Source of the DNA: Leptolyngbya sp. FACHB-60 | GTDB lineage: Bacteria > Cyanobacteriota > Cyanobacteriia > Phormidesmidales > Phormidesmidaceae | Assembly (NCBI RefSeq): GCF_014695775.1 | Contig: NZ_JACJOX010000017.1 | Location: forward strand, 248,001-312,000 | Reading direction: 5' to 3' | Length of the DNA: 64,000 nucleotides | Part shown: positions 1-8,301 of the stretch, in pieces | Numbering within the stretch: position 1 is the stretch's first letter | Layout of the letters: every line of letters starts with the position of its first letter | Translations under genes and position numbers: made by a program | Notes under the pieces: generated by a model | The model's input: the letters and a program-made list of their open reading frames with translations, nothing else | Database searches by the model: none | Told to the model about the DNA's origin: nothing

Positions 1-63
1 CTTGCCTTGAATATGGTTGTGTCACATACGAACGCAAAAAAACCGATTCAAAACCTGTACCCC

Positions 64-876
64 TTACCCCCCATGGTGGGGATTAACGTGGGGAATTAGC
101 GAGTGGGGCTTCTCCAAGCCGTGGGCTTCCATTAACGCCCGATCGCCCATAATCTGGCGGGGGCAACCGTCGGCAATGATGCGGCCTTCGTCGATCAGAA
201 TGACGCGATCGCACACCTCCAGCACAAACTCCAGATCGTGGGAGGAGATCAGCACAGTTTCGGAGGAGTTTTGCAAAAAGCGAATCAGGCGGCGACGGGT
301 GCGCAGGTCGAGGCTGGCAGTGGGTTCGTCGTAGAGAATGATCTGGGGGGTCATGGCCAATAGACCGGCGATCGCTACCATCTGCTTTTCGCCGCCCGAC
401 AGGTGGTGGGGCAGGCGATCGAGCAGGTGGGCGATGCCTGCCATATCGGCAGCTTGGGCGACGCGCGCCTCCACCTCAGCCGGGTCGAGGCCCATGTTTT
501 GGGGGCCAAAGGCCAGGTCATCGCGCACCGAGGCCGAGAATAACTGATCGTCTGGATCCTGGAAGAGCAGACCGACTTCTGGGCGAAACTGGCCGGGTTT
601 GAGGGGTTCGCCAAACAGGTGAATGCCCCCAGCGGCGGGAGCCAGCACACCGCACAGCAGCATAAATAGCGTGGTTTTGCCGCAGCCGTTGTGGCCAATA
701 ATGCCGACGCGATCGCCCTCGCCGATCGTCAGCGAAATATTCCCCAACACCTCGGGCTGATCGGGGTAGCCAAAGCAGAGGTCGTGGGCCGAGATCGCTT
801 CCCGCTGAGGCTTTTGGGCCAAGGCTAAGGGGTCAAACCCAGTTGAGATCGAGTTCATCATAGGCGTATCCATCAC
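64..876 (-). CDS. cbiO: ECF transporter ATPase CbiO/NikO (nickel/cobalt uptake)
   Basis: This 270-residue ABC ATPase powers the nickel/cobalt ECF importer whose other parts lie directly upstream. The Walker A loop GHNGCGKT is at about residues 61-68, the Q-loop at about 106, the ABC signature LSGGEKQ at about 159-165, and Walker B IILYDEP follows at about 179. Its start overlaps the stop of cbiQ by 4 nt, so the two are translationally coupled. The first 25 or so residues are poorly conserved in the family, and internal ATG codons (M6) are possible alternative starts. It is the last gene of the five-gene operon. Sequence alone does not separate nickel from cobalt. Confidence 0.93.
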   Translation of the reverse strand: MMDTPMMNSISTGFDPLALAQKPQREAISAHDLCFGYPDQPEVLGNISLTIGEGDRVGIIGHNGCGKTTLFMLLCGVLAPAAGGIHLFGEPLKPGQFRPEVGLLFQDPDDQLFSASVRDDLAFGPQNMGLDPAEVEARVAQAADMAGIAHLLDRLPHHLSGGEKQMVAIAGLLAMTPQIILYDEPTASLDLRTRRRLIRFLQNSSETVLISSHDLEFVLEVCDRVILIDEGRIIADGCPRQIMGDRALMEAHGLEKPHSLIPHVNPHHGG

Positions 877-1670
877 AGGCGCAAAAGTCCTTCAGCGATT
901 ACTAGGCTCACCGCCGCCGTCAGCACCGCCGCCGCCAGCATCCAGCTCAAGGTACTGGGCTGCGCCGCTGCACTTTGGCCCGCCACTACTTTTCCTCCAT
1001 AGCCGTAGCCCCGCAGTCGCATGGCCCGGTAGACCCGGTCAGACTGCTCATAGCTGCGAATCAGCAAATTGCCCGCCAGCATCGCCAGCTGCTGCATCAT
1101 CTGACCGTTCACTCGCAGCCAGCGCTGCCGCCGCTGGCCAAAGCCCCGCAGCCGCATGGCCTGCTGCATAGTGGCCAGCATGGCGGCGATCTCAAACAGA
1201 TAGCGGTACGAGAGCAGCGTCATATCGGCCAAGATCGTGGGCAGACCGAGCGATCGCATCGCGTTTAGCAGGGTCAAAAACGGTGTCGTCCCCAGCAAAA
1301 TAAACCCCAGCGTCAAAATCGACAAAAACCGCCCCACAATTAGCAGCGTCGCCTGCAACCCCTCCTGGCGTAGGGTCAGCCAACCCCATTGCCCCAGCAC
1401 CGTATCGCCCACCGTCAGCGGCAGCACCACTACCAGCGACAGAATAAATAGCCCCGGATAGCTCAGCCGCTGTCGCAAAAACGACACTGGCAGCCCAGAT
1501 AGCCCGTACAACGCGGCCGCCAGCGCCAGCATCCAGGGCACCAGGGTGAGCTGGCGCACCATGGCAAAGGCAAACATCAGCGCCACCAGACTGACCAGCT
1601 TCAGCCGGGGCGACCAGCGGTGAATCACTGACTCACGGTGCACATAGGTATCGAAGCTAGCGGCTCCCAT
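873..1670 (-). CDS. cbiQ: ECF transporter transmembrane protein CbiQ
   Basis: This is the T-component of an ECF-type metal importer (265 residues). It is an integral membrane protein with several hydrophobic segments between about residues 30 and 170. The cytoplasmic coupling region includes the charged stretch around MRLRGFG and MRLRGYGYGG, the Ala-Arg-Gly-like coupling motifs that contact CbiO. A last membrane helix lies at the C-terminus. It starts 6 nt after the end of cbiM and overlaps cbiO by 4 nt. Family assignment is firm; substrate assignment comes from the neighbouring CbiM. Confidence 0.93.
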   Translation of the reverse strand: MGAASFDTYVHRESVIHRWSPRLKLVSLVALMFAFAMVRQLTLVPWMLALAAALYGLSGLPVSFLRQRLSYPGLFILSLVVVLPLTVGDTVLGQWGWLTLRQEGLQATLLIVGRFLSILTLGFILLGTTPFLTLLNAMRSLGLPTILADMTLLSYRYLFEIAAMLATMQQAMRLRGFGQRRQRWLRVNGQMMQQLAMLAGNLLIRSYEQSDRVYRAMRLRGYGYGGKVVAGQSAAAQPSTLSWMLAAAVLTAAVSLVIAEGLLRL

Positions 1671-1676
1671 AGTGGC

Positions 1677-2321
1677 CTATCCCTCCAGCAGCTCAGGCTT
1701 CACCCGGCGCAAAAACAGCACCAGCATGGTTGTAAACATGCCTTCAATTATGGCCAGGGGCACGTGACCCACCGACAGCGTCAGCACCGCCGCCTGCTCT
1801 GCCCCCGCATTGAGTTCGGCGGGAATGTTAAAAATAATCAGTGCCAGAAAGATCAGGGCCGCGATCCCCAGGCCCAGAGCACCGCCTAGAAACGCAAATA
1901 CGCCCGTGCGAGTCGGCTCTGTTAAGGGCTTACCCAAAGAATTACGCAGCTGAAAGATGTGGTAAGCCGCTAGCGCCGGAATCCCCATCATCACCGCGTT
2001 AACGCCCAAGGTCGTGATGCCCCCATGGCCAATCACCAGCGCCTGAAAAAATAGGCCAATCAGAATAGCCGGAAAGGCAAAATAGCCCAGCACCACCCCC
2101 AGCAGCCCGTTCAAAATCAGGTGGACACTGGCGGGTGGCACCGGAATATAAATAGACGAGGCCACAAAAAACGCCGCCGTCAACAGCGACGCCTTGGGAA
2201 TTTCGGCAGCGGGGTCGGGCTTCCGGTTAATCTGCCGCAGGGAATACCAGGTAGCTACTCCAGTCATGGCGTACCCAGCCGCGCAGACCTGGGCTGGTAA
2301 GATTCCGTCGGGAATGTGCAC
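1677..2321 (-). CDS. cbiM: Substrate-binding membrane protein CbiM/NikM
   Basis: This 214-residue S-component begins with MHIPDGILPAQV. In this family the N-terminal Met-His stretch folds into the membrane and co-ordinates Ni2+ or Co2+ through His2 and the amino terminus. About six hydrophobic segments follow, including the conserved NGLLGVVLGYFAFPAI region near residue 90 and IGHGGITTLGVNAVMMGIP near 120. It overlaps the stop of the upstream CbiL/NikL-like gene by one base. Because the N-terminal residue is functional, the start at 2321 is secure. Confidence 0.95.
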   Translation of the reverse strand: MHIPDGILPAQVCAAGYAMTGVATWYSLRQINRKPDPAAEIPKASLLTAAFFVASSIYIPVPPASVHLILNGLLGVVLGYFAFPAILIGLFFQALVIGHGGITTLGVNAVMMGIPALAAYHIFQLRNSLGKPLTEPTRTGVFAFLGGALGLGIAALIFLALIIFNIPAELNAGAEQAAVLTLSVGHVPLAIIEGMFTTMLVLFLRRVKPELLEG

Positions 2322-2821
2322 TAGCGCTTGCCTCTGGCAAAGAATAGAGCGGTGCCGATAAAGCCCCAGATTACAGAGCCAATAGTAATACCCTGCTGCA
2401 CTGGGGATAGGCCAGTACTAGGAGAGATTAAAGAATTGGGATCTGCTTCCGCCTCTGCCCCAGGGTCAGACCCAGGGTCAGAAGCAGAGTTCTCAGGGGA
2501 GGGGGCTTCCACCGGAATGATGGTCACTACCCCATGCCCCGCCTGGCGCACCATGACTTCCCAACTGCCGGGCTGGTCCGCGTCTGGGGTAAAGCTAAAC
2601 CGTCCCTGGTCATCGGTAGTACCTTGTTGCCAGGGTTCGGCGAGTTGATTTGGAGCATAGACCAGCACCTGGGCGTTAGCCATTGGCTCACCGGTCTCAA
2701 ATTGAGCGTTGATCTCAACACTGCTGACTTGGCGATGCTCTACCGTGACGCCATGGGCGATCGCCGGCAACGCCCAACCAGCCCAGCCTAGGGTCAATAC
2801 CAATGTCAGGTTTAGTCTCAT
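2321..2821 (-). CDS. CbiL/NikL-like accessory protein of the metal ECF importer
   Basis: This 166-residue protein has a signal peptide (about residues 1-22), an extracytoplasmic beta-sandwich-like domain of the carboxypeptidase-regulatory/DUF4198 kind (about 25-105, with GTTDDQGRFSFTP), a low-complexity Ser/Asp/Pro/Glu linker, and one C-terminal membrane helix (about 142-162) ending in positive residues. This is the layout of the NikL/CbiL accessory subunits encoded beside CbiM/NikM. It overlaps the upstream lipoprotein gene by 4 nt and cbiM by 1 nt, so it is almost certainly part of the same transporter. The NikL assignment rests on architecture and context. Confidence 0.75.
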   Translation of the reverse strand: MRLNLTLVLTLGWAGWALPAIAHGVTVEHRQVSSVEINAQFETGEPMANAQVLVYAPNQLAEPWQQGTTDDQGRFSFTPDADQPGSWEVMVRQAGHGVVTIIPVEAPSPENSASDPGSDPGAEAEADPNSLISPSTGLSPVQQGITIGSVIWGFIGTALFFARGKR

Positions 2822-3714
2822 AGGGTAGCCAGCTTAGTTTCTGCACAGTGGCCTTCGCCCACATGGCCCAGGCTTGGCAAGATCGAGAGAAATGTCGTGT
2901 AATCAGCCTCCGACAGCTCCGCCTGTAGGGCAGCGCTATCGACATCGACCACGCCATTTTTGGCCAGAGCCGCCAGGGGCTCAAAGCCCAAGGCACCGGT
3001 ATTGATGCCGTCGTCAGCGGGGGCACTGCCGTCGCCAAACAGGTGGTCAAAGTGGAAGGTAGCCTCTAGGTCGGCTGCTTCCCCAGCGGTGAGAATGCCC
3101 TTGCGATCGTCGCCCACAAAGTCGCCGCAGGTAAAACCCAGTTCTTCATTCACCTTGACGGTAAACGGAATCGCTTCGCCCTCTTTGGTGGCCGTGCCCC
3201 GCATCCAGATAGAGTAGCCTTCTGAAGGGCCGCTTTCGGCAGGCACCATGCGCCAGGCCAGGGCATTAAAGCGCCCTGCCGGAGCCTCTACCTCACCCAC
3301 GGTTACGGGCTCAGCCGCTTCATCGCCCTCGGCCAGATCGACCACTTGGGTACCGTCTACCTTAACTTCGGCCTTGGCCTCCAGGGTATCGTCCAACTCA
3401 GGGTCAAAGGGGGGGTCGGTCTGGGCAGCAGTGATGTCGGCGAGAGACACGTAGAGGTTGTCAAACTCGATTTCCCAGCCGTCTTTGGTGGTAAACCCCT
3501 GGCGCACAAAATCTTCGCCATTGGCGCGAATCACCAGGGTGCCGCTTTCGCCCTCGGCACTGGCGGTTTCGGTGGTTTCGGTAGTTTCAGCCTCAGGAGC
3601 TGTGGCGGTAGGGCTTTCGCTGCCGCAGCCAGCCAGCACACCCAGGGCCAAAAAGCCCAGCGTGCTTACCGCGAAAGCTTTGAGAGAATTGCGTTGCATA
3701 GTACCCATAGCCAT
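2818..3714 (-). CDS. Periplasmic lipoprotein, first gene of the nickel/cobalt uptake operon
   Basis: This 298-residue protein has a lipoprotein signal peptide with lipobox LAGC (lipidated Cys about residue 30), then an acidic Thr/Glu linker and a beta-rich domain starting near residue 58. Near the end of that domain is a His/Asp-rich motif, FHFDHLFGDG (about 220), and a further Cys/His pair (GHCAE) near the C-terminus. These are plausible metal ligands. I do not recognise a characterised family. The 4-nt overlap with the downstream transporter gene makes a role in periplasmic metal capture or delivery likely, but this is inference. Start codons at M1, M3 and M6 are all possible; none has a strong ribosome-binding site. 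Confidence 0.8.
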   Translation of the reverse strand: MAMGTMQRNSLKAFAVSTLGFLALGVLAGCGSESPTATAPEAETTETTETASAEGESGTLVIRANGEDFVRQGFTTKDGWEIEFDNLYVSLADITAAQTDPPFDPELDDTLEAKAEVKVDGTQVVDLAEGDEAAEPVTVGEVEAPAGRFNALAWRMVPAESGPSEGYSIWMRGTATKEGEAIPFTVKVNEELGFTCGDFVGDDRKGILTAGEAADLEATFHFDHLFGDGSAPADDGINTGALGFEPLAALAKNGVVDVDSAALQAELSEADYTTFLSILPSLGHVGEGHCAETKLATL

Positions 3715-3996
3715 AAATTAACTTCATCTAAGTCTTGCCGTGAAGCATTAATGGTAGGAGATTACCAAGCTTGGCGCTGGGCTTGACCTCACTTAGGGTT
3801 GATGCTGAGTTGCGCTCATCCATACCAAACGCTCTAAGACTCATGCTCCAACCTGTTTACTTAACCCCGAGAACCCAGAAACTTCAATGCCCAGGGGGGG
3901 CACCAAGCCCGGATTGGCCAAATTTTCTGGGTTCTCTAAGGCGGTACGATGAGGGGACAGCCACGCTGTAACCCATCTAACCCAGTCAAGAACTCA
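3715..3996. other. Divergent spacer between the metal-uptake operon and a reductase gene
   Basis: About 280 bases without a gene. Close to the start of the minus-strand metal operon are two short palindromes: TGGTA-N6-TACCA (3752-3767) and CCAAGCTTGG (3765-3774). Either could be an operator. I looked for the conserved blocks of a cobalamin riboswitch and did not find them. The rest shows no recognisable element. Confidence 0.4.
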
Positions 3997-5115
3997 ATGT
4001 ACGACGTCATTGTGGTGGGGGCTGGCCCCGCCGGAGCATCGACCGCCTACCACCTGACCAAGCAGGGGCACTTGGTACTGATTGTAGAAAAAGATGCCCT
4101 GCCTCGCTACAAGCCTTGCAGCGGCGCAGTATCGCCCAGCGTGGCGGATTTTTTTGACTTTGACTTTACCCCGGCGATCGATCGCCCCATGCGCCGGGTG
4201 CGCTACACCTACAAGCTGGGCGACCCCGTTGAGGCCGAGCTCACCACCGCCGACCCGATCTGGATGGTGAAACGCGAGGTGTTTGACCACTTTCTGGTGC
4301 AGCAGGCGCAGAATCTGGGGGCACAGCTAAAGGAGAGTACGGCTGTCACTAGCATTGAGAATAAGGGCGACTACTGGCAGGTCTCCACTACAGAGGGAAT
4401 GTTTGAAGCAGCCTACCTGGTCGCCGCCGACGGCGCTACCGGCCCGATGGCTAAGTGGCTGGGCTTTCCTAATTTGACGCTGCGCACCGCCAGCGTGTTA
4501 GAAGTGCCTGCCCCCCTGGGGGATAACTGCGCCATCAACTTTGAGTTTGGCCTCATCAAGCAGGGCTGTGCGTGGAACTTCCCTAAAGCCGACGGTTACT
4601 CGATTGGGGCGGCGACCTTTTTGGGCCAGGCTCCAGCAGACTACAGAAAGGCCTTAGAAAAATATAGCCAGTCCTTTGGGGTCAGCCTCGATCAGGGTAC
4701 GGTCTACAGCCACCCGCTGAAACTGTGGGATGGCAACCATCCTTTGCATACCCATCGGGCGGTGCTGGTGGGCGAAGCCGCTGCCATTGTCGATCCGCTC
4801 AGTGCCGAAGGCATTCGCCCCGGCATGATTAGCGGTGTGCGGGCCGCCGAGGCGATTCACGCAGCGCTGGATGGCGATCCCCAAGCCCTAGCCAACTACA
4901 CCGCCACTATGCACGCTACCTGGGGCGAAGATATGCCCTGGGCCAAGCGCATTGCCGGGCTGTTCTTTCGAGTGCCGGGGATCGGTTACCGAGTGGGCAT
5001 CAAGCGACCCACAGCCACCCAGCGGTTGGGGCAAATTTTAGCTGGAGAAGTGCGCTATGCCGATATTGCCGGCCGAGTGATGAAGCGGCTAAGTGGAGGG
5101 TTGTTGTCAGGGTAG
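3997..5115 (+). CDS. Geranylgeranyl reductase family FAD-dependent oxidoreductase
   Basis: This flavoprotein of the ChlP/BchP-like family has the FAD-binding Rossmann motif VVGAGPAGAS at the very N-terminus, followed by the acidic strand end (VEKD) and RYKPCSGAVS, the C-S-G motif typical of geranylgeranyl reductases. A second FAD motif, VLVGEAAAIVDPLSAEGIRPG, lies at about residue 260-280. I chose the ATG at 3997 because the Rossmann motif follows at once. An in-frame ATG at 3949 would add 16 atypical residues. True ChlP is usually about 400 residues and more conserved, so this may be a paralogue acting on another isoprenoid substrate. Confidence 0.87.
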   Translation: MYDVIVVGAGPAGASTAYHLTKQGHLVLIVEKDALPRYKPCSGAVSPSVADFFDFDFTPAIDRPMRRVRYTYKLGDPVEAELTTADPIWMVKREVFDHFLVQQAQNLGAQLKESTAVTSIENKGDYWQVSTTEGMFEAAYLVAADGATGPMAKWLGFPNLTLRTASVLEVPAPLGDNCAINFEFGLIKQGCAWNFPKADGYSIGAATFLGQAPADYRKALEKYSQSFGVSLDQGTVYSHPLKLWDGNHPLHTHRAVLVGEAAAIVDPLSAEGIRPGMISGVRAAEAIHAALDGDPQALANYTATMHATWGEDMPWAKRIAGLFFRVPGIGYRVGIKRPTATQRLGQILAGEVRYADIAGRVMKRLSGGLLSG

Positions 5116-5169
5116 CCATGTCAGCAGGAAGCTACGATTCACAGCTTCATCTAGAGCCACAAAAGTCCT

Positions 5170-5646
5170 ATGGACAGATACAGTCCGCTATCAACCGCTG
5201 AAACCCTTGAAGAGAAAAGGTAGCAGGCCCTGAGTCAATGCGATCGCCTCATCAAAGATTTTGCTAACCGTGCAGATCGACACAAGCTTCGTTTCAAGCA
5301 GCTGCAAACCGCTAGTCTCGGTTTGGCTATTTCCACAACAATCTTATCTGCTCTATCCGCTAGCAAAGTATTGGGTCAGTTAGATTGGATAGTCCTGGCT
5401 ATCAGTGGTTTGGCTACGCTTGCTACGACCTTACTCAGTCAAACTAACTCACAAAAAATGTGGGTCCAATCTCGTAATATCTCCCAAAGTTTTCAGGCTG
5501 AAATGTTTTTGTATCTCCAAGACAGTGGAGAATACACCAACCTGGAGGACGATACAAAACGTCTTAAGTTCTTTTCAAAGCGGTTGATGGACCTTTGGTC
5601 ACAGGCACAAGAAAACTGGTCCCAGCAAGCATCCTCAAAGACATAA
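5170..5646 (+). pseudogene. SLATT/DUF4231-type membrane protein with an in-frame amber codon
   Basis: Reading from ATG at 5170 gives 17 residues, then a TAG at 5221-5223, and the same frame stays open to the stop at 5644-5646. The continuation contains two predicted membrane helices (LAISTTILSALSAS and WIVLAISGLATLATTLLS) and then a segment with W-x2-SR, an FQAEMF stretch and a G-Y, the pattern of SLATT/DUF4231 proteins. Such proteins are often two-helix membrane effectors. The helices follow the amber codon, so a product could still arise from the TTG at 5323. The single stop suggests a recent nonsense mutation, a sequencing error, or a non-canonical start; I cannot tell which. Confidence 0.6.
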
Positions 5647-5698
5647 GCAGCCCACATTGAAACCTACAGCCTGTCACTAAACCACAAATCTAAAATCA

Positions 5699-6604
5699 CT
5701 ATTTGCAGGGTTTTCCCAAGTGGCGGTACCAGCGGGCGAGTTTGTGAGGATCAACGCCGAGTAGGTAGCCAGCTATCATGGCCTGATTCGCCAGGGTGGT
5801 ACGGAGAATGCCGAGAGTGCGCCAGCGCCGATCGCTCGTCACCACGGCGCTAGGCGCGAGCGCCACCTTGCCCACTTTCCGCAGCCGCCGCATCAGCTCA
5901 AAGTCTTCCATCATCGGCAGTTCGGGGAAGCCACCCAGGTTGTGAAAAGCCTCGGCCTTCAAAAAAATAGCCTGGTCGCCGTAGGGCATTTGCAGCAGGC
6001 GCGATCGCAGGTTTACCCCCCGTTCCACCCAGCGCAGCCCTCGGCCAGGGCCGTCGATGGTGAGGCGAAAGGCTCCGGCAACCACCCCAGGTTGGGCAAG
6101 GGTCTGCCGAATGGTGCGATCGAACCCCTCGGGCAGGCGGGTATCGGCGTGGAGAAACAGCAGCAGGGAGCCGGTAGCGGCGGCGGCCCCACAGTTGAGC
6201 TGGTACGATCGTCCCGGGGCCGACTTGACTACCCTAGCTCCCTGAGCTTCAGCCACTTCAGCAGTACCATCGGCACTGCCGCCATCCACCACAATCACCT
6301 CCACAAGGTTGGCGGCGTGGATTGTGTCTAGCACCGCTGGCAACTGTCTCGCCTCATTCAAGGCTGGGATCACGACGGAAATCGCGGGCTGCGACAGGGT
6401 TTCGTTGGTGCTTAAGACCACGGTGTGGGAATAGTGATCCGCTAGGCTCCACGACTGGGGCAAGGGGCCGACAGCTTGGCGAGCCCTGGGGTTTAACCAT
6501 AGCGCCAGCTGCGCCTGAAGCTTGGCCACAGCCCATAAACCTTCGATCGAGAGGGGCATACCGCAGTACCAGTGAGCATTTCGATAATTTACCCAACCTG
6601 GCAC
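5699..6604 (-). CDS. TIGR04283-type family 2 glycosyltransferase
   Basis: The conserved GT-A domain starts at about residue 74 (ISVVIPALNEARQLP) and contains VVDGGSADGT, FLHADTRLP (the metal-binding D-x-D-like motif), and MPYGDQAIF with MMEDFELMRR. These match the TIGR04283 family, often labelled arsenosugar-biosynthesis glycosyltransferase, although that biochemical role is not shown for most members. The first 70 or so residues of the longest frame do not look like the family. The true start is probably downstream, for example at a GTG near residue 62. No arsenic gene lies nearby. Confidence 0.8.
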   Translation of the reverse strand: MPGWVNYRNAHWYCGMPLSIEGLWAVAKLQAQLALWLNPRARQAVGPLPQSWSLADHYSHTVVLSTNETLSQPAISVVIPALNEARQLPAVLDTIHAANLVEVIVVDGGSADGTAEVAEAQGARVVKSAPGRSYQLNCGAAAATGSLLLFLHADTRLPEGFDRTIRQTLAQPGVVAGAFRLTIDGPGRGLRWVERGVNLRSRLLQMPYGDQAIFLKAEAFHNLGGFPELPMMEDFELMRRLRKVGKVALAPSAVVTSDRRWRTLGILRTTLANQAMIAGYLLGVDPHKLARWYRHLGKPCK

Positions 6605-6658
6605 CCAGCGGGAATGAGGGGTAAGTTAATGTTTGCTGAGAGTGCTGCCGAGACCAGG

Positions 6659-7348
6659 CTAAAATCGGTCAAAAATGTAGTTGTCGGCGTATTGGATGGC
6701 GCGATCGCACTCAGCCTGGCTGCGCACCGTCCAAGCCAGTAGGGGCAGCTTAAAGTAGCGGCGGGCCAGGGTGGTGGGTAGCGTCGGCAGCGCCTTGACG
6801 TTGTAAGAAATAAAATGCGGGGAACTGGCCCAGGTGAGCAGCAGGTTGCTGCGCAAAAACATCTGCGGTTTGCTGGCTAGCTGCCCGCGCATAACATCGG
6901 GAGCATGGCGCTTAAACCACTGGAGCGATCGCGGGTTAAACGACTGCACCGCAAACTCCCCCCGGTAGCCCGCCAGAGTTTTCACCAGGGCCTGCTCGGG
7001 GCGGCCAACCTTTTTCTCATTCTTGATCTCAATTAGCAGGGGCACTCGACCATCGACACAGGCCAGCATTTCGGCCAGCGAGGGAATGGTCTGCTCGGTG
7101 TCATAGAGGCAAAACTGCTTGAGGCTTTGGAGGTTGTGGTGGGCGATGCGGCCCTTGTGGCCCGTCAGTCGCTTCAGGTCGCGATCGTGAAACACAACTA
7201 GATTGCCATCGGCCAATAGCTGCACATCGAGTTCGATGGGGTGGTGGGCTGCGATCGCCGCCTCAAAGGCCGCCAGCGAATTCTCTGGCACCGCTGTTCC
7301 CTGGTGCAGGCCCCGGTGGGCAATGGGTCGGGTCGTAATCCACTCCAT
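6659..7348 (-). CDS. Glycerophosphodiester phosphodiesterase
   Basis: This 229-residue TIM-barrel phosphodiesterase cleaves glycerophosphodiesters to sn-glycerol-3-phosphate and an alcohol. The catalytic signature is intact: HRGLHQG (about 10-16) with the PENSLAAF stretch, ELDVQLLADGNLVVFHD (metal Glu/Asp and second catalytic His), then LIEIKNE in mid-protein and AWTVRS near the C-terminus. No signal peptide is visible, so it should be cytoplasmic. A GGAG ribosome-binding site lies about 9 nt before the ATG. The length is normal for the short bacterial UgpQ-like form. Confidence 0.9.
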   Translation of the reverse strand: MEWITTRPIAHRGLHQGTAVPENSLAAFEAAIAAHHPIELDVQLLADGNLVVFHDRDLKRLTGHKGRIAHHNLQSLKQFCLYDTEQTIPSLAEMLACVDGRVPLLIEIKNEKKVGRPEQALVKTLAGYRGEFAVQSFNPRSLQWFKRHAPDVMRGQLASKPQMFLRSNLLLTWASSPHFISYNVKALPTLPTTLARRYFKLPLLAWTVRSQAECDRAIQYADNYIFDRF

Positions 7349-7439
7349 CGCTGGCCTCTCCTAGGCTGATAAGCTGGGCAATGTCCTAAACTGGTCGGTC
7401 GAGCTGTATCAAGACTAAACAGTACAATCCAGCAGAGAC

Positions 7440-7527
7440 TCGCGCCAACCCCATTTACTTACCCCCCCTTAACCCTTCCCTTCTCACGCTCTCATCTCCC
7501 CCACTCCCCATTTCTCCCATCTCCCCA
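7440..7527 (+). other. Polypyrimidine leader
   Basis: This stretch is almost all C and T on the plus strand, with repeated CTCCCC/CTTCCC words, running right up to the ATG at 7528. No Shine-Dalgarno sequence is present. A similar tract sharing CTCCCCCACTC lies upstream of glmU (35450-35510). Confidence 0.5.
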
Positions 7528-8238
7528 ATGCCCGTCGATACCTGGTTTCCCCTTGCCGTCTACTACACCGACCTGCCCAATGCAGCCCAGCATAAAGCTG
7601 CTCTCGCCGAGGCCATTCTTGACCTAGAAGCTAACGGCAGCGAACCCCGCAACTTTCCCGAAATGGCCTGGACGGGCGACCTGCACGGCGTCGAAAAAGT
7701 GCACACCGATCCCCGATTTAGCTGGGTGGTCAGCCAGGTCGAAACCCACGTCGTGACCTATCTTCAAGAACTCGGCCTCGACCTCAGCCAGATCGATCTC
7801 TACATTCAGCGAGCCTGGCCCGTAGTGTCGCGTCCCCAGCAGGAAGTCGGTGCCCACTGCCACAACACCGCCCACGTCAGTGCCGTGTATTACGTCGCCG
7901 TGCCCGAGACGGGCACCGATGCCGCTGGCTGTCTCACCTTTTTAGACGATGCCCGCCCTAACGAGGTCAGCCCTGGCCTCGGCAGCGAAAACACCGACAT
8001 CATTTCTACCTGGAACTACCTCAACCAAGACCAGGCCCTCTACTTGCCCACCGAAGGGCGGCTGATCGTCTTCCCCGCTAAACAGCGCCACGGGGTAACG
8101 CCTAACCACACCGACGAGCTGCGCCTGTCGCTCTCGTTTGATATTGTGCTGACAGCGGCACCGGGACAGGCCGCCGGGGCCTACGAATTTCTCATGCCAC
8201 CGCCGACCCAGTGGCAACGGTTTGGCGAAGCGACCTAG
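7528..8238 (+). CDS. Putative 2OG-Fe(II) oxygenase (TIGR02466-like)
   Basis: This 236-residue protein resembles the TIGR02466/PF13759 oxygenases. The likely iron ligands are in HCHNTAHVSAVYYV (about residues 112-125) and the distal histidine in FPAKQRHGVTPN (about 188-199). An Arg followed by LSLSFD is the probable 2-oxoglutarate contact. The W/Y-rich mid part is typical of the fold. Substrate is unknown; relatives are often of phage or marine bacterial origin. The gene follows a polypyrimidine tract with no evident ribosome-binding site, so the start rests on the family pattern. Confidence 0.78.
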   Translation: MPVDTWFPLAVYYTDLPNAAQHKAALAEAILDLEANGSEPRNFPEMAWTGDLHGVEKVHTDPRFSWVVSQVETHVVTYLQELGLDLSQIDLYIQRAWPVVSRPQQEVGAHCHNTAHVSAVYYVAVPETGTDAAGCLTFLDDARPNEVSPGLGSENTDIISTWNYLNQDQALYLPTEGRLIVFPAKQRHGVTPNHTDELRLSLSFDIVLTAAPGQAAGAYEFLMPPPTQWQRFGEAT

Positions 8239-8301
8239 CTGCCAGTCTCAATTGGGATAAAGGTTTCGTCACTGAGAACGGTACTTGCACTGTAGTTGCT
8301 T

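Noticed and set aside
3715..3996. Possible cobalamin riboswitch before the nickel/cobalt operon
   Set aside because: The conserved B12-box and core blocks are not present; only short palindromes are seen.
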